DNA from: a virus
DNA: 46,771 nucleotides
Virus record (IMG/VR): IMGVR_UViG_3300028610_000267
Coordinates: 1 to 46,771 of that record
Reading direction: 5' to 3' (one strand)
Position numbers and translations under genes: made by a program. Each line of letters opens with the position of its first letter. Positions within the stretch are counted from its first letter, which is position 1. Shown piece by piece: positions 1 to 6,297 of this stretch. The notes below the pieces were generated by a model. The model searched no databases. It was not told the origin of the DNA and saw only the letters and a program-made list of their open reading frames with translations.

Positions 1-144
1 GGCCATGTACGAGGCTGCTATGCGATGCAGGCGGAAAAAGGCCAGCCGAACAGTAATCATCCACCTTGGCGACCATGACCCCAGTGGAATAGATATGACC
101 CGTGACAACTTTGACAGGATGGATATGTTCGGTGCAAATCTCAC
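1..144. repeat. Terminal direct repeat, left copy
   Basis: Bases 1-144 are identical to 46628-46771. Both copies lie inside one open reading frame that is continuous across the join. This is what a circular genome produces when the assembler reads past the start point. It is probably an assembly overlap and not a packaging repeat, because it falls in mid-gene. Confidence 0.95.
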
Positions 145-439
145 AGTTGAGCGAATAGCCCTAAACATGGACCAAGTAGACAAATACAATCCGCCACCGA
201 ATCCGGCAAAGCTAACCGATAGCCGGTGTAGTGGGTATATCTCTGAGTATGGTGATAAGTCGTGGGAACTTGACGCACTTGACCCTCACACGATAAACAC
301 CTTAATCTGCGACACCGCCGCCACCTACACCGACCAAGGAAAACGGGACAAGCTGATACTGCGTCAACAAACAGAGAAGGAGCTGATTGAGAGAGTTAGC
401 CAAAGGTGGGATGAAATCGTTGAGATGATCGAAGACTAA
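2..439 (+). CDS. Spo11/topoisomerase VI-A-like protein, C-terminal part (split by window edge)
   Basis: The frame is open from base 2, so this is the continuation of the gene beginning at 46176. The first in-window Met (base 5) is residue 153 of the joined 296-residue protein. The segment holds the TOPRIM acidic motif HLGDHDPSGID, whose two Asp (about residues 175 and 177 when joined) would bind Mg2+. Such proteins resemble the DNA-cutting A subunit of topoisomerase VI and Spo11, but no B (ATPase) subunit is encoded here. It ends 76 bases before the next small gene, and the gap contains small hairpins. Family call is good; the biochemical role in phage is inference. Confidence 0.85.
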   Translation, partial: AMYEAAMRCRRKKASRTVIIHLGDHDPSGIDMTRDNFDRMDMFGANLTVERIALNMDQVDKYNPPPNPAKLTDSRCSGYISEYGDKSWELDALDPHTINTLICDTAATYTDQGKRDKLILRQQTEKELIERVSQRWDEIVEMIED

Positions 440-440
440 C

Positions 441-490
441 CCCCTCACGGGGCTGCACCGATTCGCGGGTGTGTCCCGGTGATTGTTTTT
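441..490 (+). terminator. Intercistronic hairpins after the Spo11-like gene
   Basis: Directly after the TAA are CCCC-TCAC-GGGG (441-452) and CGGG-TGTGT-CCCG (466-478). An alternative stem, CACCG with CGGTG, is followed by ATTG and five T. This looks like a weak intrinsic terminator or an mRNA-stabilising hairpin inside the rightward operon. Confidence 0.45.
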
Positions 491-515
491 ATTAACCTTA
501 ATTGGAGATTGAGAG

Positions 516-728
516 ATGATTAAAGTAGGCGACATTGTAATGGTTCGGTTGGAGTATCAAAGCCATAAACGAAAAGCAATCGTGACGTCAACACGTGGCA
601 AACACTTGCTTAAGGGCATGATTGATGTACATTTCCGAGGCGAAAGCTTAGGCACGATTGTTGATATCGAAGATTGCAGACTATGGACGAGCCGTGAATT
701 TGTGAAGAAGTGGTGGCTTTGGTTTTAG
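516..728 (+). CDS. Small basic protein, SH3/KOW-like beta barrel possible
   Basis: 70 residues starting MIKVGDIVMVRLEYQ, with a clear ribosome site (TTGGAGATTGAGAG) just upstream. The opening 'K-V-G-D-x-V' beta-strand pattern is common to small SH3- or KOW-like barrels, and the rest is beta-rich. I do not recognise a family. It sits between the Spo11-like gene and other small early genes of the rightward unit. Confidence 0.65.
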   Translation: MIKVGDIVMVRLEYQSHKRKAIVTSTRGKHLLKGMIDVHFRGESLGTIVDIEDCRLWTSREFVKKWWLWF

Positions 729-765
729 TTGTCCCGGTTTTAACCCTTTTTAGGAGTGTAGATCA

Positions 766-1023
766 ATGAAACGAGCGAGTATTGCTAAAATTAAAGTGTG
801 GTTTGATGTCCCCGTGACCTTAAAAAATGACCCTCAAGGTGACCTGCACGATGAAATGATAAACCGACTTATGGACCTGCCCCGATGCAACGAGTATTTA
901 GGTGGACACTGGGCCTACGCAATCTTTGAGTACGACAGTTTTGAGTTACTACGGGGCTTAAAAGGCAAGGATGCTGTTGTTGTTCAATCGGTGGTGGATG
1001 AATTTAATGCGAAAACTAACTAA
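766..1023 (+). CDS. Hypothetical small early protein
   Basis: 85 residues with ribosome site TAGGAGTG before ATG. It starts MKRASIAKIKVWFDVPV, an amphipathic beta-strand, followed by helix-forming residues around 28-37. No signal peptide or membrane segment is visible and I do not recognise a family. It ends AAC TAA CCC, the recurrent stop context of this operon. Confidence 0.65.
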   Translation: MKRASIAKIKVWFDVPVTLKNDPQGDLHDEMINRLMDLPRCNEYLGGHWAYAIFEYDSFELLRGLKGKDAVVVQSVVDEFNAKTN

Positions 1024-1052
1024 CCCTTTAACCTTTATGAGAGGAATGGAAA

Positions 1053-1319
1053 ATGGAAACACCAGAACTTAAGAAGATAGCTGCAAATCGGCCAGAATCA
1101 CAGTCTATCGGAGCTTTCCTTGATTGGCTACAGAATGAAAAAGGCATTATTTTGTGCGAGTATGATGAGTCTATCAAGACAGAATACGACCAAGACCGAT
1201 ACACGGTAGTTCGCACCACGATTGAAAAGCTCTTGGCTGGGTACTTCGATATCGATCTCGACAAGGCCGAAACAGAGCGACAAGGCTTATTGGACGAACT
1301 CCAAAAGCAAAACGTCTAA
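1053..1319 (+). CDS. Hypothetical small acidic protein
   Basis: 88 residues preceded by GAGAGGAATGGAAA. The sequence is helical and charged, with several Asp/Glu near residues 38-50, and has a pattern seen in small phage proteins that start 'LKKIA...' followed by 'FLDWLQNEKGI'. No catalytic motif is seen. Part of the rightward operon of tiny genes. Confidence 0.65.
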   Translation: METPELKKIAANRPESQSIGAFLDWLQNEKGIILCEYDESIKTEYDQDRYTVVRTTIEKLLAGYFDIDLDKAETERQGLLDELQKQNV

Positions 1320-1354
1320 CCGTACCCGGTCTCAGGCCGAGAAAAGAGGGAATA

Positions 1355-1525
1355 ATGAAAGTAATGTGCGAAAAAGCTCTGGTTTGTACCCATGATTTCA
1401 TGTGTGGAGGCCAAAAACCTCACGATTCAAACTCTTGTGAGCCTTGCCCGTTCGATAAAAATGTCAAATGTGTCGCGGTTAAGACCGTACTGGAATTTGC
1501 CGACGAAGAACATGAGCTTAACTAA
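1355..1525 (+). CDS. 56-residue Cys-rich protein, probable metal binder
   Basis: A short frame starting ATG AAA GTA ATG TGC, with AAGAGGG upstream. Cysteines at about 5, 11, 17, 28, 31 and 39, including a CEPCPF knuckle, suggest zinc or an iron-sulphur site. The layout resembles the longer Cys-rich proteins at 2265 and 15903. It is followed by a GCCC-TATC-GGGC hairpin. Confidence 0.6.
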   Translation: MKVMCEKALVCTHDFMCGGQKPHDSNSCEPCPFDKNVKCVAVKTVLEFADEEHELN

Positions 1526-1528
1526 CCA

Positions 1529-1540
1529 GCCCTATCGGGC
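1529..1540 (+). terminator. Small intercistronic hairpin GCCC-TATC-GGGC
   Basis: A four-base-pair GC stem with a tetraloop four bases after a TAA stop. The same design occurs at 441-452 and 46110-46121 after other genes of this operon. No T run follows, so it is more likely an mRNA-stability element than a full terminator. Confidence 0.35.
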
Positions 1541-1557
1541 AGAAAGTAGGTGAAGTA

Positions 1558-1869
1558 ATGGAAGTGAGAACTATCGAAAAATTCATACAGCTTGAGGCAG
1601 AACTTCTCAGTAAAGTCGTTAAGGAAACCCACTGGACTAAGCAGAGAGAGCATTACAAGGCCGCTTTTGGGTTGCTGTCAATGATAATTTGTGACCTTAA
1701 AAAAGAAAAAGAGTTAATAGGTGCTGCAAACGACCTATTGAGCGCGTGTAAGTTAGGTGAAAAATTCCTCACAAGCCTGCCTAAAGCTAAGGGTAAATGC
1801 CAAACAGAAAACCGAGCTGTGTTTGCTTGCGCTCTCAGCGATGCTATCGTTAAAGCAGGGAAGGACTAA
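1558..1869 (+). CDS. Hypothetical helical protein
   Basis: 103 residues, predicted all-helical from its composition (many Leu, Lys, Glu, Ala). A ribosome site AGTAGGTGAAGTA precedes the ATG. No motif is recognised. It ends GAC TAA CC just before a 23-codon membrane peptide. Confidence 0.65.
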   Translation: MEVRTIEKFIQLEAELLSKVVKETHWTKQREHYKAAFGLLSMIICDLKKEKELIGAANDLLSACKLGEKFLTSLPKAKGKCQTENRAVFACALSDAIVKAGKD

Positions 1870-1872
1870 CCC

Positions 1873-1944
1873 ATGTACTTAGTATTGTTTATGCTGGCTG
1901 TTTTAATTGGTTTTATTGTTGTTAAGGTAAAGGAGACGAAATGA
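1873..1944 (+). CDS. 23-residue single-span membrane peptide
   Basis: Starts ATG three bases after the previous TAA. It encodes a nearly pure hydrophobic span (residues 2-17) followed by a basic tail, VKVKETK. It overlaps the next frame by an ATGA junction at 1941-1944. The overlap and the composition support translation, but 23 codons is very short. A holin-like or regulatory membrane peptide is possible; function unknown. Confidence 0.4.
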   Translation: MYLVLFMLAVLIGFIVVKVKETK

Positions 1945-1985
1945 AACTATCGTTAGATAGAACTTGGGAGCTTTGTAGTGAGTAA
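1941..1985 (+). CDS. Possible 14-codon leader peptide
   Basis: ATG AAA CTA TCG then eleven more codons, ending TAA at 1985. It begins in the ATGA overlap with the membrane peptide, has AAAGGAGACGAA upstream, and overlaps the GTG start of the next gene at 1978. It could be a translational coupling leader, or this may simply be the natural ribosome entry for the 1978 gene. Confidence 0.3.
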   Translation: MKLSLDRTWELCSE

Positions 1986-2268
1986 ATGGGAAGTTAAGCC
2001 GCTGGAAGACATACCCGACAGGCTTGCTATTTATGCTGGCGAGGAAGTCATACTAAGCCCTGAATTGCTCGAAGGGCATCAGTATTTCGAGTTTATCGTC
2101 AAATGTGTGAACGAGAGGGACGAGCTTGTAGGGGCGTTGAGAGATATGAAATCAATATTGAACGGCCTGCACTTGAACTCCGTCATAAACTTCGACAAAT
2201 GTGAGTTGATTCGCAAAACCGAAGAAGATGCAAGGTTACTACTCAAACAGATAGGAGAGATAGAATGA
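1978..2268 (+). CDS. Hypothetical protein, GTG start
   Basis: 96 residues starting GTG AGT AAA TGG. The start overlaps the end of the 14-codon leader and no better in-frame ATG lies nearby. It is helical in the C-terminal half. It overlaps the next gene by ATGA (2265-2268), so the two are probably translated together. No family recognised. Confidence 0.6.
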   Translation: MSKWEVKPLEDIPDRLAIYAGEEVILSPELLEGHQYFEFIVKCVNERDELVGALRDMKSILNGLHLNSVINFDKCELIRKTEEDARLLLKQIGEIE

Positions 2269-2552
2269 CTAAAAAAGAAGCTATTAAGGCAAGTATAGAA
2301 CACTGGGTGGAGAATAAGGCTATTGTGTTGGATGAGTGGGAGGGGGAAACCTTGCCGATCTGGGGCGAAGATTGTCCTTTATGTGACAAATACTGCCACC
2401 CTGAAGAAGACAAGTGTGGCAACTGTCCCCTCAAGGAACGAGGAACGGCTTGTTGCAAAGAATGGCTATCTTGTTCAAACTCTGTTTTTTCTCAAGAGGC
2501 ATGGGAAACCGCCTGCCAAGCTCTAATCGACAAGCTGGAAAGTTTATTGTAA
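2265..2552 (+). CDS. Cys-rich small protein, paralogue of the gene at 15903-16205
   Basis: 95 residues. Cysteines around 45-70 form CPLC, CGNC and a CC pair followed by KEW. The C-terminus ETACQALIDKLESLL is nearly identical to that of the gene at 15903-16205, and the N-terminal pattern A-I-x-A-S-x-x-H-W-V-E-N-K-A is also shared. The two copies lie on opposite strands in different operons. A structural zinc site is likely; function unknown. Confidence 0.7.
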   Translation: MTKKEAIKASIEHWVENKAIVLDEWEGETLPIWGEDCPLCDKYCHPEEDKCGNCPLKERGTACCKEWLSCSNSVFSQEAWETACQALIDKLESLL

Positions 2553-2614
2553 ACCCTATTTAATTGCGGTTAGAGCCGGTGTATCGGTTACAAGAACGCT
2601 TCGAATCGTCTCTT

Positions 2615-2642
2615 ATTGTAACAGATGAGTGTTAAATGTCAA
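2615..2642 (-). promoter_or_regulatory. Near-consensus sigma70-like promoter on the minus strand
   Basis: Read on the minus strand: -35 TTGACA (2637-2642), 16-base spacer, -10 TACAAT (2615-2620). It points leftward, against the surrounding rightward genes, so it would make antisense RNA over 2265-2552. The -10 lies in an interrupted palindrome, GTTACAA...TTGTAAC (about 2588-2621), which could be an operator. Confidence 0.5.
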
Positions 2643-2661
2643 GACTTTTTTGGAGAATATT

Positions 2662-2805
2662 ATGAATGGAATAGATTTATTATTGAACGATGACGTGAAG
2701 CTCAAACGGCTCATGGATGATATTAACGGTATGTCAGACCTTGAAGCACAAGGGATTATGGCTGCTATGGACTGGGAAGATAAATGGTTGGAGGATGTAC
2801 TGTGA
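2662..2805 (+). CDS. 47-residue acidic helical protein
   Basis: ATG AAT GGA ATA with TTGGAGAATATT upstream. It is rich in Asp, Leu and Met and has no Cys. It overlaps the next gene by GTGA (2802-2805), which supports translation of both. It could be an antitoxin-like or regulatory partner of the DNA-binding protein that follows; this is only inferred from position. Confidence 0.55.
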   Translation: MNGIDLLLNDDVKLKRLMDDINGMSDLEAQGIMAAMDWEDKWLEDVL

Positions 2806-2990
2806 AGAGGATGGGCAGACCACCACTACCAGAAGACGAAAAGGCAGACCACATTACCGTCCAGATCGACACAAGAGAGCTATTGTCCCGTATGCAAGCT
2901 GCCAAACCCAAGGGTATGATGCAGAAGGACTTTACCAGTGAGCTTATTCGGTTGGGGTTGGCGGCCTCACGTCCTTTTAAAGGGCTGTGA
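2802..2990 (+). CDS. Ribbon-helix-helix (Arc/CopG-like) DNA-binding protein
   Basis: 62 residues from a GTG start in a GTGA overlap, with GGAGG ten bases upstream; ATG 2811 is an alternative. After an MGRPPLPEDEK lead comes a beta strand, HITVQID, and two helices separated by a Lys/Gly turn. This is the Arc/CopG/MetJ layout, in which paired strands read the DNA major groove. It is likely a dimeric repressor. The palindrome around 2588-2621, one gene upstream, is a candidate target. Last gene of the rightward unit. Confidence 0.6.
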   Translation: MKRMGRPPLPEDEKADHITVQIDTRELLSRMQAAKPKGMMQKDFTSELIRLGLAASRPFKGL

Positions 2991-3034
2991 CAGGTCCGTC
3001 AGAACAAAAACAGAGGCTAAGGGGTAGTCTGGCC

Positions 3035-3145
3035 TCACTTCTCTCTGGCGAGCCACACAGCGATACCAGCGGTTATAATGTCTTCGGGGGTTATGATTCG
3101 CTCCAGCCATGCCGAGTAAATATATGCGTTTATGGGGTCAGCCAT
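3035..3145 (-). CDS. 36-residue hypothetical protein, last gene of leftward early unit
   Basis: ATG GCT GAC CCC with GGAGAACATAC upstream; an in-frame ATG six codons earlier is possible. The protein is largely helical with a hydrophobic centre (IITPEDIITAGIAVWLA). It faces the end of the rightward unit at 2990, so the two operons converge here. No clear terminator is seen in the 44-base gap. Confidence 0.5.
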   Translation of the reverse strand: MADPINAYIYSAWLERIITPEDIITAGIAVWLAREK

Positions 3146-3188
3146 TTTGTATGTTCTCCACATATTTTCTAATTTCGCAGAGTATTCG

Positions 3189-3413
3189 TTAAATGACCGG
3201 CTCGCCTAATTCTACCATCCTATCCCTCACCCGCCAACTCAGGACTTCGGGATGGTCGGTGAAGGGGCAGACGGCAAGATATCCATTAGCATTGTATTGG
3301 CCGCACTTATTGCATTTATGGCAGTTGTTGGGGTCAGTATCGTGCTTAGACTCTACCCCCAGTAATTCAGCGAGTGCCTTACAGTCATCGGATTTACAGT
3401 CGGTTAGGTTCAT
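3189..3413 (-). CDS. Small Cys-rich zinc-binding-like protein
   Basis: 74 residues. Cysteines near 6, 11, 31, 34, 37 and 49, including CHKCNKCG, suggest one zinc knuckle. No DNA-binding fold is identifiable. It belongs to a run of seven or eight very small genes, many Cys-rich, at the end of the leftward early unit. Confidence 0.6.
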   Translation of the reverse strand: MNLTDCKSDDCKALAELLGVESKHDTDPNNCHKCNKCGQYNANGYLAVCPFTDHPEVLSWRVRDRMVELGEPVI

Positions 3414-3417
3414 GGGT

Positions 3418-3663
3418 TTAGTCCTTCACTGGAAATACATATTCCTCAAATGTTTCAATGCCGTCCAACACAGCGCGTATTACTTTTAACGACAATCCGT
3501 TCCTCGTGTGGTGATCGGCATGCCTTTTTGCACTGGTTTGTATAAGGCTGTGAAGCACAGAATCGCGTATTCCTGTTTGACGTAATTCTTTTACGGCCTC
3601 GCTAATAGCCGCTACCTGCTTTTTAAGTTCTTCCATGTCGGTTTGAAATTGTTTCTCTGCCAT
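3418..3663 (-). CDS. Hypothetical protein with N-terminal coiled coil
   Basis: 81 residues. Positions 5-30 are heptad-like (MEELKKQVAAISEAVKEL), then comes a region with His pairs around 49-53. It sits three bases after the gene upstream. No family recognised. Confidence 0.6.
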   Translation of the reverse strand: MAEKQFQTDMEELKKQVAAISEAVKELRQTGIRDSVLHSLIQTSAKRHADHHTRNGLSLKVIRAVLDGIETFEEYVFPVKD

Positions 3664-3666
3664 AAA

Positions 3667-3978
3667 TCATACCTCGCTTTCTTTAAGGGTTTCAGTAATA
3701 ACTTCTAAGCATCGTTTAGCAAGTCCGGCCCATTGACCGTGTTCACCGTTGGCGATGCTGTTTAAGTCTTGCTGTGCTTCTTTTATCGCAAGTGCTTGCC
3801 GGTCCCGCTCGGCGGTTAGGGTTGTGAGGGATTGCTGGAGTTCCTTGTAAGACGGACTACAGATATGGGTGATAGTGTCGGGTTTTCCACAGATGCCACA
3901 TTCGGGACAACCATAAACAGTATCGTGGTTTTTTGGGGTTAAGTCTACACCGGAGATTATTATTTCCTTCTCACTCAT
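3667..3978 (-). CDS. Hypothetical protein, zinc knuckle plus coiled coil
   Basis: 103 residues. Residues 24-42 hold CPECGICGKPDTITHIC, a four-Cys metal site, followed by a coiled coil rich in Leu, Gln and Glu (about 46-80). It overlaps the upstream gene by ATGA (3975-3978). The segment 'LTTLTAERD' also appears in similar form in the upstream protein (LTTLTAELK), hinting at shared origin. Confidence 0.6.
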   Translation of the reverse strand: MSEKEIIISGVDLTPKNHDTVYGCPECGICGKPDTITHICSPSYKELQQSLTTLTAERDRQALAIKEAQQDLNSIANGEHGQWAGLAKRCLEVITETLKESEV

Positions 3979-4352
3979 CCCTTTACCCTTTCAAGTGTTT
4001 CAGTTGCTATTTTCTTATATTTGTAGTGTACACATGTCCTCTCGCACACCGCGTCGGGAACTGTTCGGATATTGTGACGGCAACATTCGTCACATTTCCT
4101 TTGGCACTCATCGTTTATCTTCTTCAACCCATCCTCAAGGTCCATCCTCTGAGCCAGTTCTGCGTTGTATTTCACTTTAAGTCTACTCTTTGCACCGATC
4201 TCTTTCTTCAGTTCGGCGGTTAGGGTTGTGAGTTTTTTGCCATCACAAGCTGTATACGGACATTCTTGCAACATCTTTTCACCAACTCCGTCCGTAGCCG
4301 TCGATGGTACAACCCGAATACCGTCTGATGCTGGTTGTTTTAGATCGCTCAT
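3975..4352 (-). CDS. Hypothetical protein, coiled coil plus Cys cluster
   Basis: 125 residues. A Leu/Glu/Lys coiled coil spans about 39-80. A C-terminal Cys/His cluster (CQRKCDECCRHN, then C and C near 102 and 106) probably binds zinc. It resembles its downstream neighbour with the order of coiled coil and Cys cluster reversed. Function unknown. Confidence 0.6.
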   Translation of the reverse strand: MSDLKQPASDGIRVVPSTATDGVGEKMLQECPYTACDGKKLTTLTAELKKEIGAKSRLKVKYNAELAQRMDLEDGLKKINDECQRKCDECCRHNIRTVPDAVCERTCVHYKYKKIATETLERVKG

Positions 4353-4368
4353 TTATCCTTAGCTCCTT

Positions 4369-4530
4369 TCACTCAGGCTCTTTGCCTATATCTAAATCCG
4401 CTCCACATATCGGGCAGTCCTCATCTTGGCATCGCATACAAAGCAAGCTATCGCAAATAGGGCAGTTTATACCTTCCGCTCCCATGTCTAAATCATGTCT
4501 GCAATTATGACATTTAAAAAACTCACTCAT
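4369..4530 (-). CDS. 53-residue double zinc-ribbon protein
   Basis: I place the start at 4530 (ATG AGT GAG TTT), in a TAATG junction with the previous stop, and not further upstream. It contains a run of four CxxC-type pairs between residues 7 and 44 (CHNC, CPIC, CMRC, CPIC), a rubredoxin/zinc-ribbon style double knuckle. Such proteins often contact other proteins or nucleic acid. Confidence 0.6.
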   Translation of the reverse strand: MSEFFKCHNCRHDLDMGAEGINCPICDSLLCMRCQDEDCPICGADLDIGKEPE

Positions 4531-4724
4531 TACACATCTCTCCTTTCTTCCCAAGCCTCTACAGCAAGGGTCTTAGCTGTTTCTTTGTCTTCGTGGTAGC
4601 ACATGGGGCCTTGCCATCCACATTTAGTACAGTAGACGTAAGCTTTCCATTTACTTACTGACAATTCACAGCTTACCGCCGCAAAGTCATGTCCTGTGGG
4701 GCATTTTTTAAGTTTCTCACTCAC
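4530..4724 (-). CDS. Lar-like (restriction alleviation) zinc-ribbon protein
   Basis: The best start is GTG at 4724, in a GTGA overlap with GGAGG upstream, giving 64 residues. Order: LKKCPTGHD, a beta-rich middle, YCTKCGWQGP, then AKTLAVEAWEERRD. This order (Cys knuckle, CxxCG, 'A-x-E-A-W-x-x-R' helix) matches the small phage family that includes Lar, which relieves type I restriction in Rac prophage. The first knuckle has CPTGH where many members have CPFCG. Family likely; function by analogy only. Confidence 0.6.
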   Translation of the reverse strand: MSEKLKKCPTGHDFAAVSCELSVSKWKAYVYCTKCGWQGPMCYHEDKETAKTLAVEAWEERRDV

Positions 4725-4912
4725 CGCTTGCCTCCGTTCTGGGTAGGGCCGAATTTGCTCCAAGGGTCTTCTCTGGGAAGGGGTGGAAGTCCAAGTCGTA
4801 TTCTACGGCGTATTTCTTTTATTGATTTATCCGCCTCCCTACGCCATTTATTCCATTGTTCCCACGAAATAGGCGTGTATTCCTGTGGTTTTTGTGTTTC
4901 AGCAAATTTCAT
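4721..4912 (-). CDS. 63-residue basic hypothetical protein
   Basis: Start placed at 4912 (ATG AAA TTT GCT) because CGGAGAATAATT lies just before it; the frame is open further upstream but without a site. It is rich in Arg, Lys and Trp (WEQWNKWRREADK), suggesting a helical basic protein. It ends in the GTGA overlap with the Lar-like gene. Confidence 0.55.
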   Translation of the reverse strand: MKFAETQKPQEYTPISWEQWNKWRREADKSIKEIRRRIRLGLPPLPREDPWSKFGPTQNGGKR

Positions 4913-4914
4913 AA

Positions 4915-5124
4915 TTATTCTCCGTTCTGGGTAGGGTTGGGGCAGTGATTGTGTAGTGGCCAGCATTTCGTACAGATATGGATCTTGCCGCAATAACAGT
5001 CGCCGCCATCCCAATAACAAGGAAACTTCCGCCCACAGTCTGGGCAAGAGTACCACTTCGAATAATGCCAGAACGTTGGGCACTTGAAAAGATAGTGTAG
5101 TAATTTCTTAATCCATTCACTCAT
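4915..5124 (-). CDS. Cys/Trp-rich small protein
   Basis: 69 residues with nine or ten Cys (CPDCG, CYCG, CTKC and single Cys) and many aromatic residues, probably binding two zincs. Begins in an ATGA overlap (5121-5124) with the preceding gene. Confidence 0.6.
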   Translation of the reverse strand: MSEWIKKLLHYLFKCPTFWHYSKWYSCPDCGRKFPCYWDGGDCYCGKIHICTKCWPLHNHCPNPTQNGE

Positions 5125-5270
5125 TCTGTCCCTTTCAGTATAGCTAAGATTTCGTCAATAACATTTATTTTATCTTGAACGGATTCTCGTTGGCTGGGGA
5201 AAACTACGTATTGCTTTTTAGCTTCGTACTCCGCCCTTAGCTTCTCGATCTTTTCTATTTCTTCGGTCAT
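5121..5270 (-). CDS. 49-residue coiled-coil protein
   Basis: ATG ACC GAA GAA ATA, closing TGA in an ATGA overlap with the next gene. It is highly charged and helical, with MTEEIEKIEKLRAEYEAKK forming a clear heptad pattern. A short helical hairpin is likely. Function unknown. Confidence 0.6.
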   Translation of the reverse strand: MTEEIEKIEKLRAEYEAKKQYVVFPSQRESVQDKINVIDEILAILKGTE

Positions 5271-5273
5271 AGC

Positions 5274-6281
5274 TCAATCCTCTTGTACTGGAAATTGTCT
5301 TACCTGTAGTTCTTTGGGGAACTGGGTTATGTCTTTACAGACTTTGCCGCCGATGTTTGTTTGTTTCATGAAAAATGCTGTATTATCTTCACATTGTTGT
5401 AATAGTCTATACGCCCAATTATTGTGCATTATGCGTATTTGCCTTTTTGGTCCCGATTCTCCTCCGCAAATCACCCAATTCAGGGGGTCAAGCTCTTCGA
5501 CAACAACTTCTTTATCGCACCGATTACAAAACAACTTGTCATCATCTGCGCCGAGTACATCAAAGTGGTCTATGTTGTCTATGTTTTTACATTCCGGGCA
5601 CTTAACCGTCATGCAGATGTAACGGCTCAAATCTACCGGCCCCAACATCGGCTCAACACTAACAAACCGAACCGCCGCAGGGATCTGTAGTAATATCGGG
5701 ATGCGTATGTCGGCTTGCTCTTGGTTCTCGGCGGTTACGCCCAGCCATAGGTTTGGCAATGGCCACGGCCCAGATTGATCGGGTAAGTCTGCGGTTGGGT
5801 TAGTGTCACATAACACATCTACCATCATACAAGTTACCATTGTGTGCAATCGTTCTTGCCTGAAATACGCCGCCATCCGTTCAGGCCGTTTCGTTAACAC
5901 CTGAAAAGTGTGCTGTGGGCAAAGTGCAATCACCGCCATAACCTTATCAACCCACTCAAACGGAACTGACTCATGGAATACATCTCCCATTGAGCATACG
6001 AATATCATGCGGGGCTTCTTCCAGTGAAGGGGTTTGGTGAGGGCTTTTTCGTCAAATTGAGTAGTTCCATTCCATTGGTTGTATTTTCCCGCGTGGTGGT
6101 CAAATCCCACAACGTCTAAGTATTTTTCAAGATGTTTATACTTACCGTAGGGATCTGAATCATACATCCTTTGAAGCCTGCACGCCATTTTCTCGGCGTA
6201 ACAATTCAGGCAGCCAGGCGATAACTTAGAGCATCCGCAAATCGGGTTCCACGTCTTTTCAGTCCATTCTATTTTTGTCAC
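5274..6281 (-). CDS. Gp37/Gp68-family (DUF5131) three-cysteine protein, radical-SAM-like
   Basis: 335 residues from a GTG start with AAAGGAG six bases upstream. The N-terminus, T-W-N-P-I-C-G-C-x6-C-L-N-C-Y-A-E, carries the family's C17-x6-C24-x2-C27 cluster, which resembles a radical-SAM iron-sulphur site. FQVLTKRPERM and WLGVTAENQEQAD (middle) and VSVEPMLGPVDL are further conserved family blocks. A second four-Cys knuckle lies near residues 225-254. The family is common in phages and mobile elements; its reaction is not established. It is near the RNA ligase and tRNA-like gene. Confidence 0.85.
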   Translation of the reverse strand: MTKIEWTEKTWNPICGCSKLSPGCLNCYAEKMACRLQRMYDSDPYGKYKHLEKYLDVVGFDHHAGKYNQWNGTTQFDEKALTKPLHWKKPRMIFVCSMGDVFHESVPFEWVDKVMAVIALCPQHTFQVLTKRPERMAAYFRQERLHTMVTCMMVDVLCDTNPTADLPDQSGPWPLPNLWLGVTAENQEQADIRIPILLQIPAAVRFVSVEPMLGPVDLSRYICMTVKCPECKNIDNIDHFDVLGADDDKLFCNRCDKEVVVEELDPLNWVICGGESGPKRQIRIMHNNWAYRLLQQCEDNTAFFMKQTNIGGKVCKDITQFPKELQVRQFPVQED

Positions 6282-6297
6282 TGTCTACTCCTTTGGC

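Noticed and set aside
4931-5083. Longer upstream start for the gene ending at 4721
   Set aside because: The extension overlaps the Cys-rich gene at 4915-5124 and lacks a ribosome site, whereas ATG 4912 has one.
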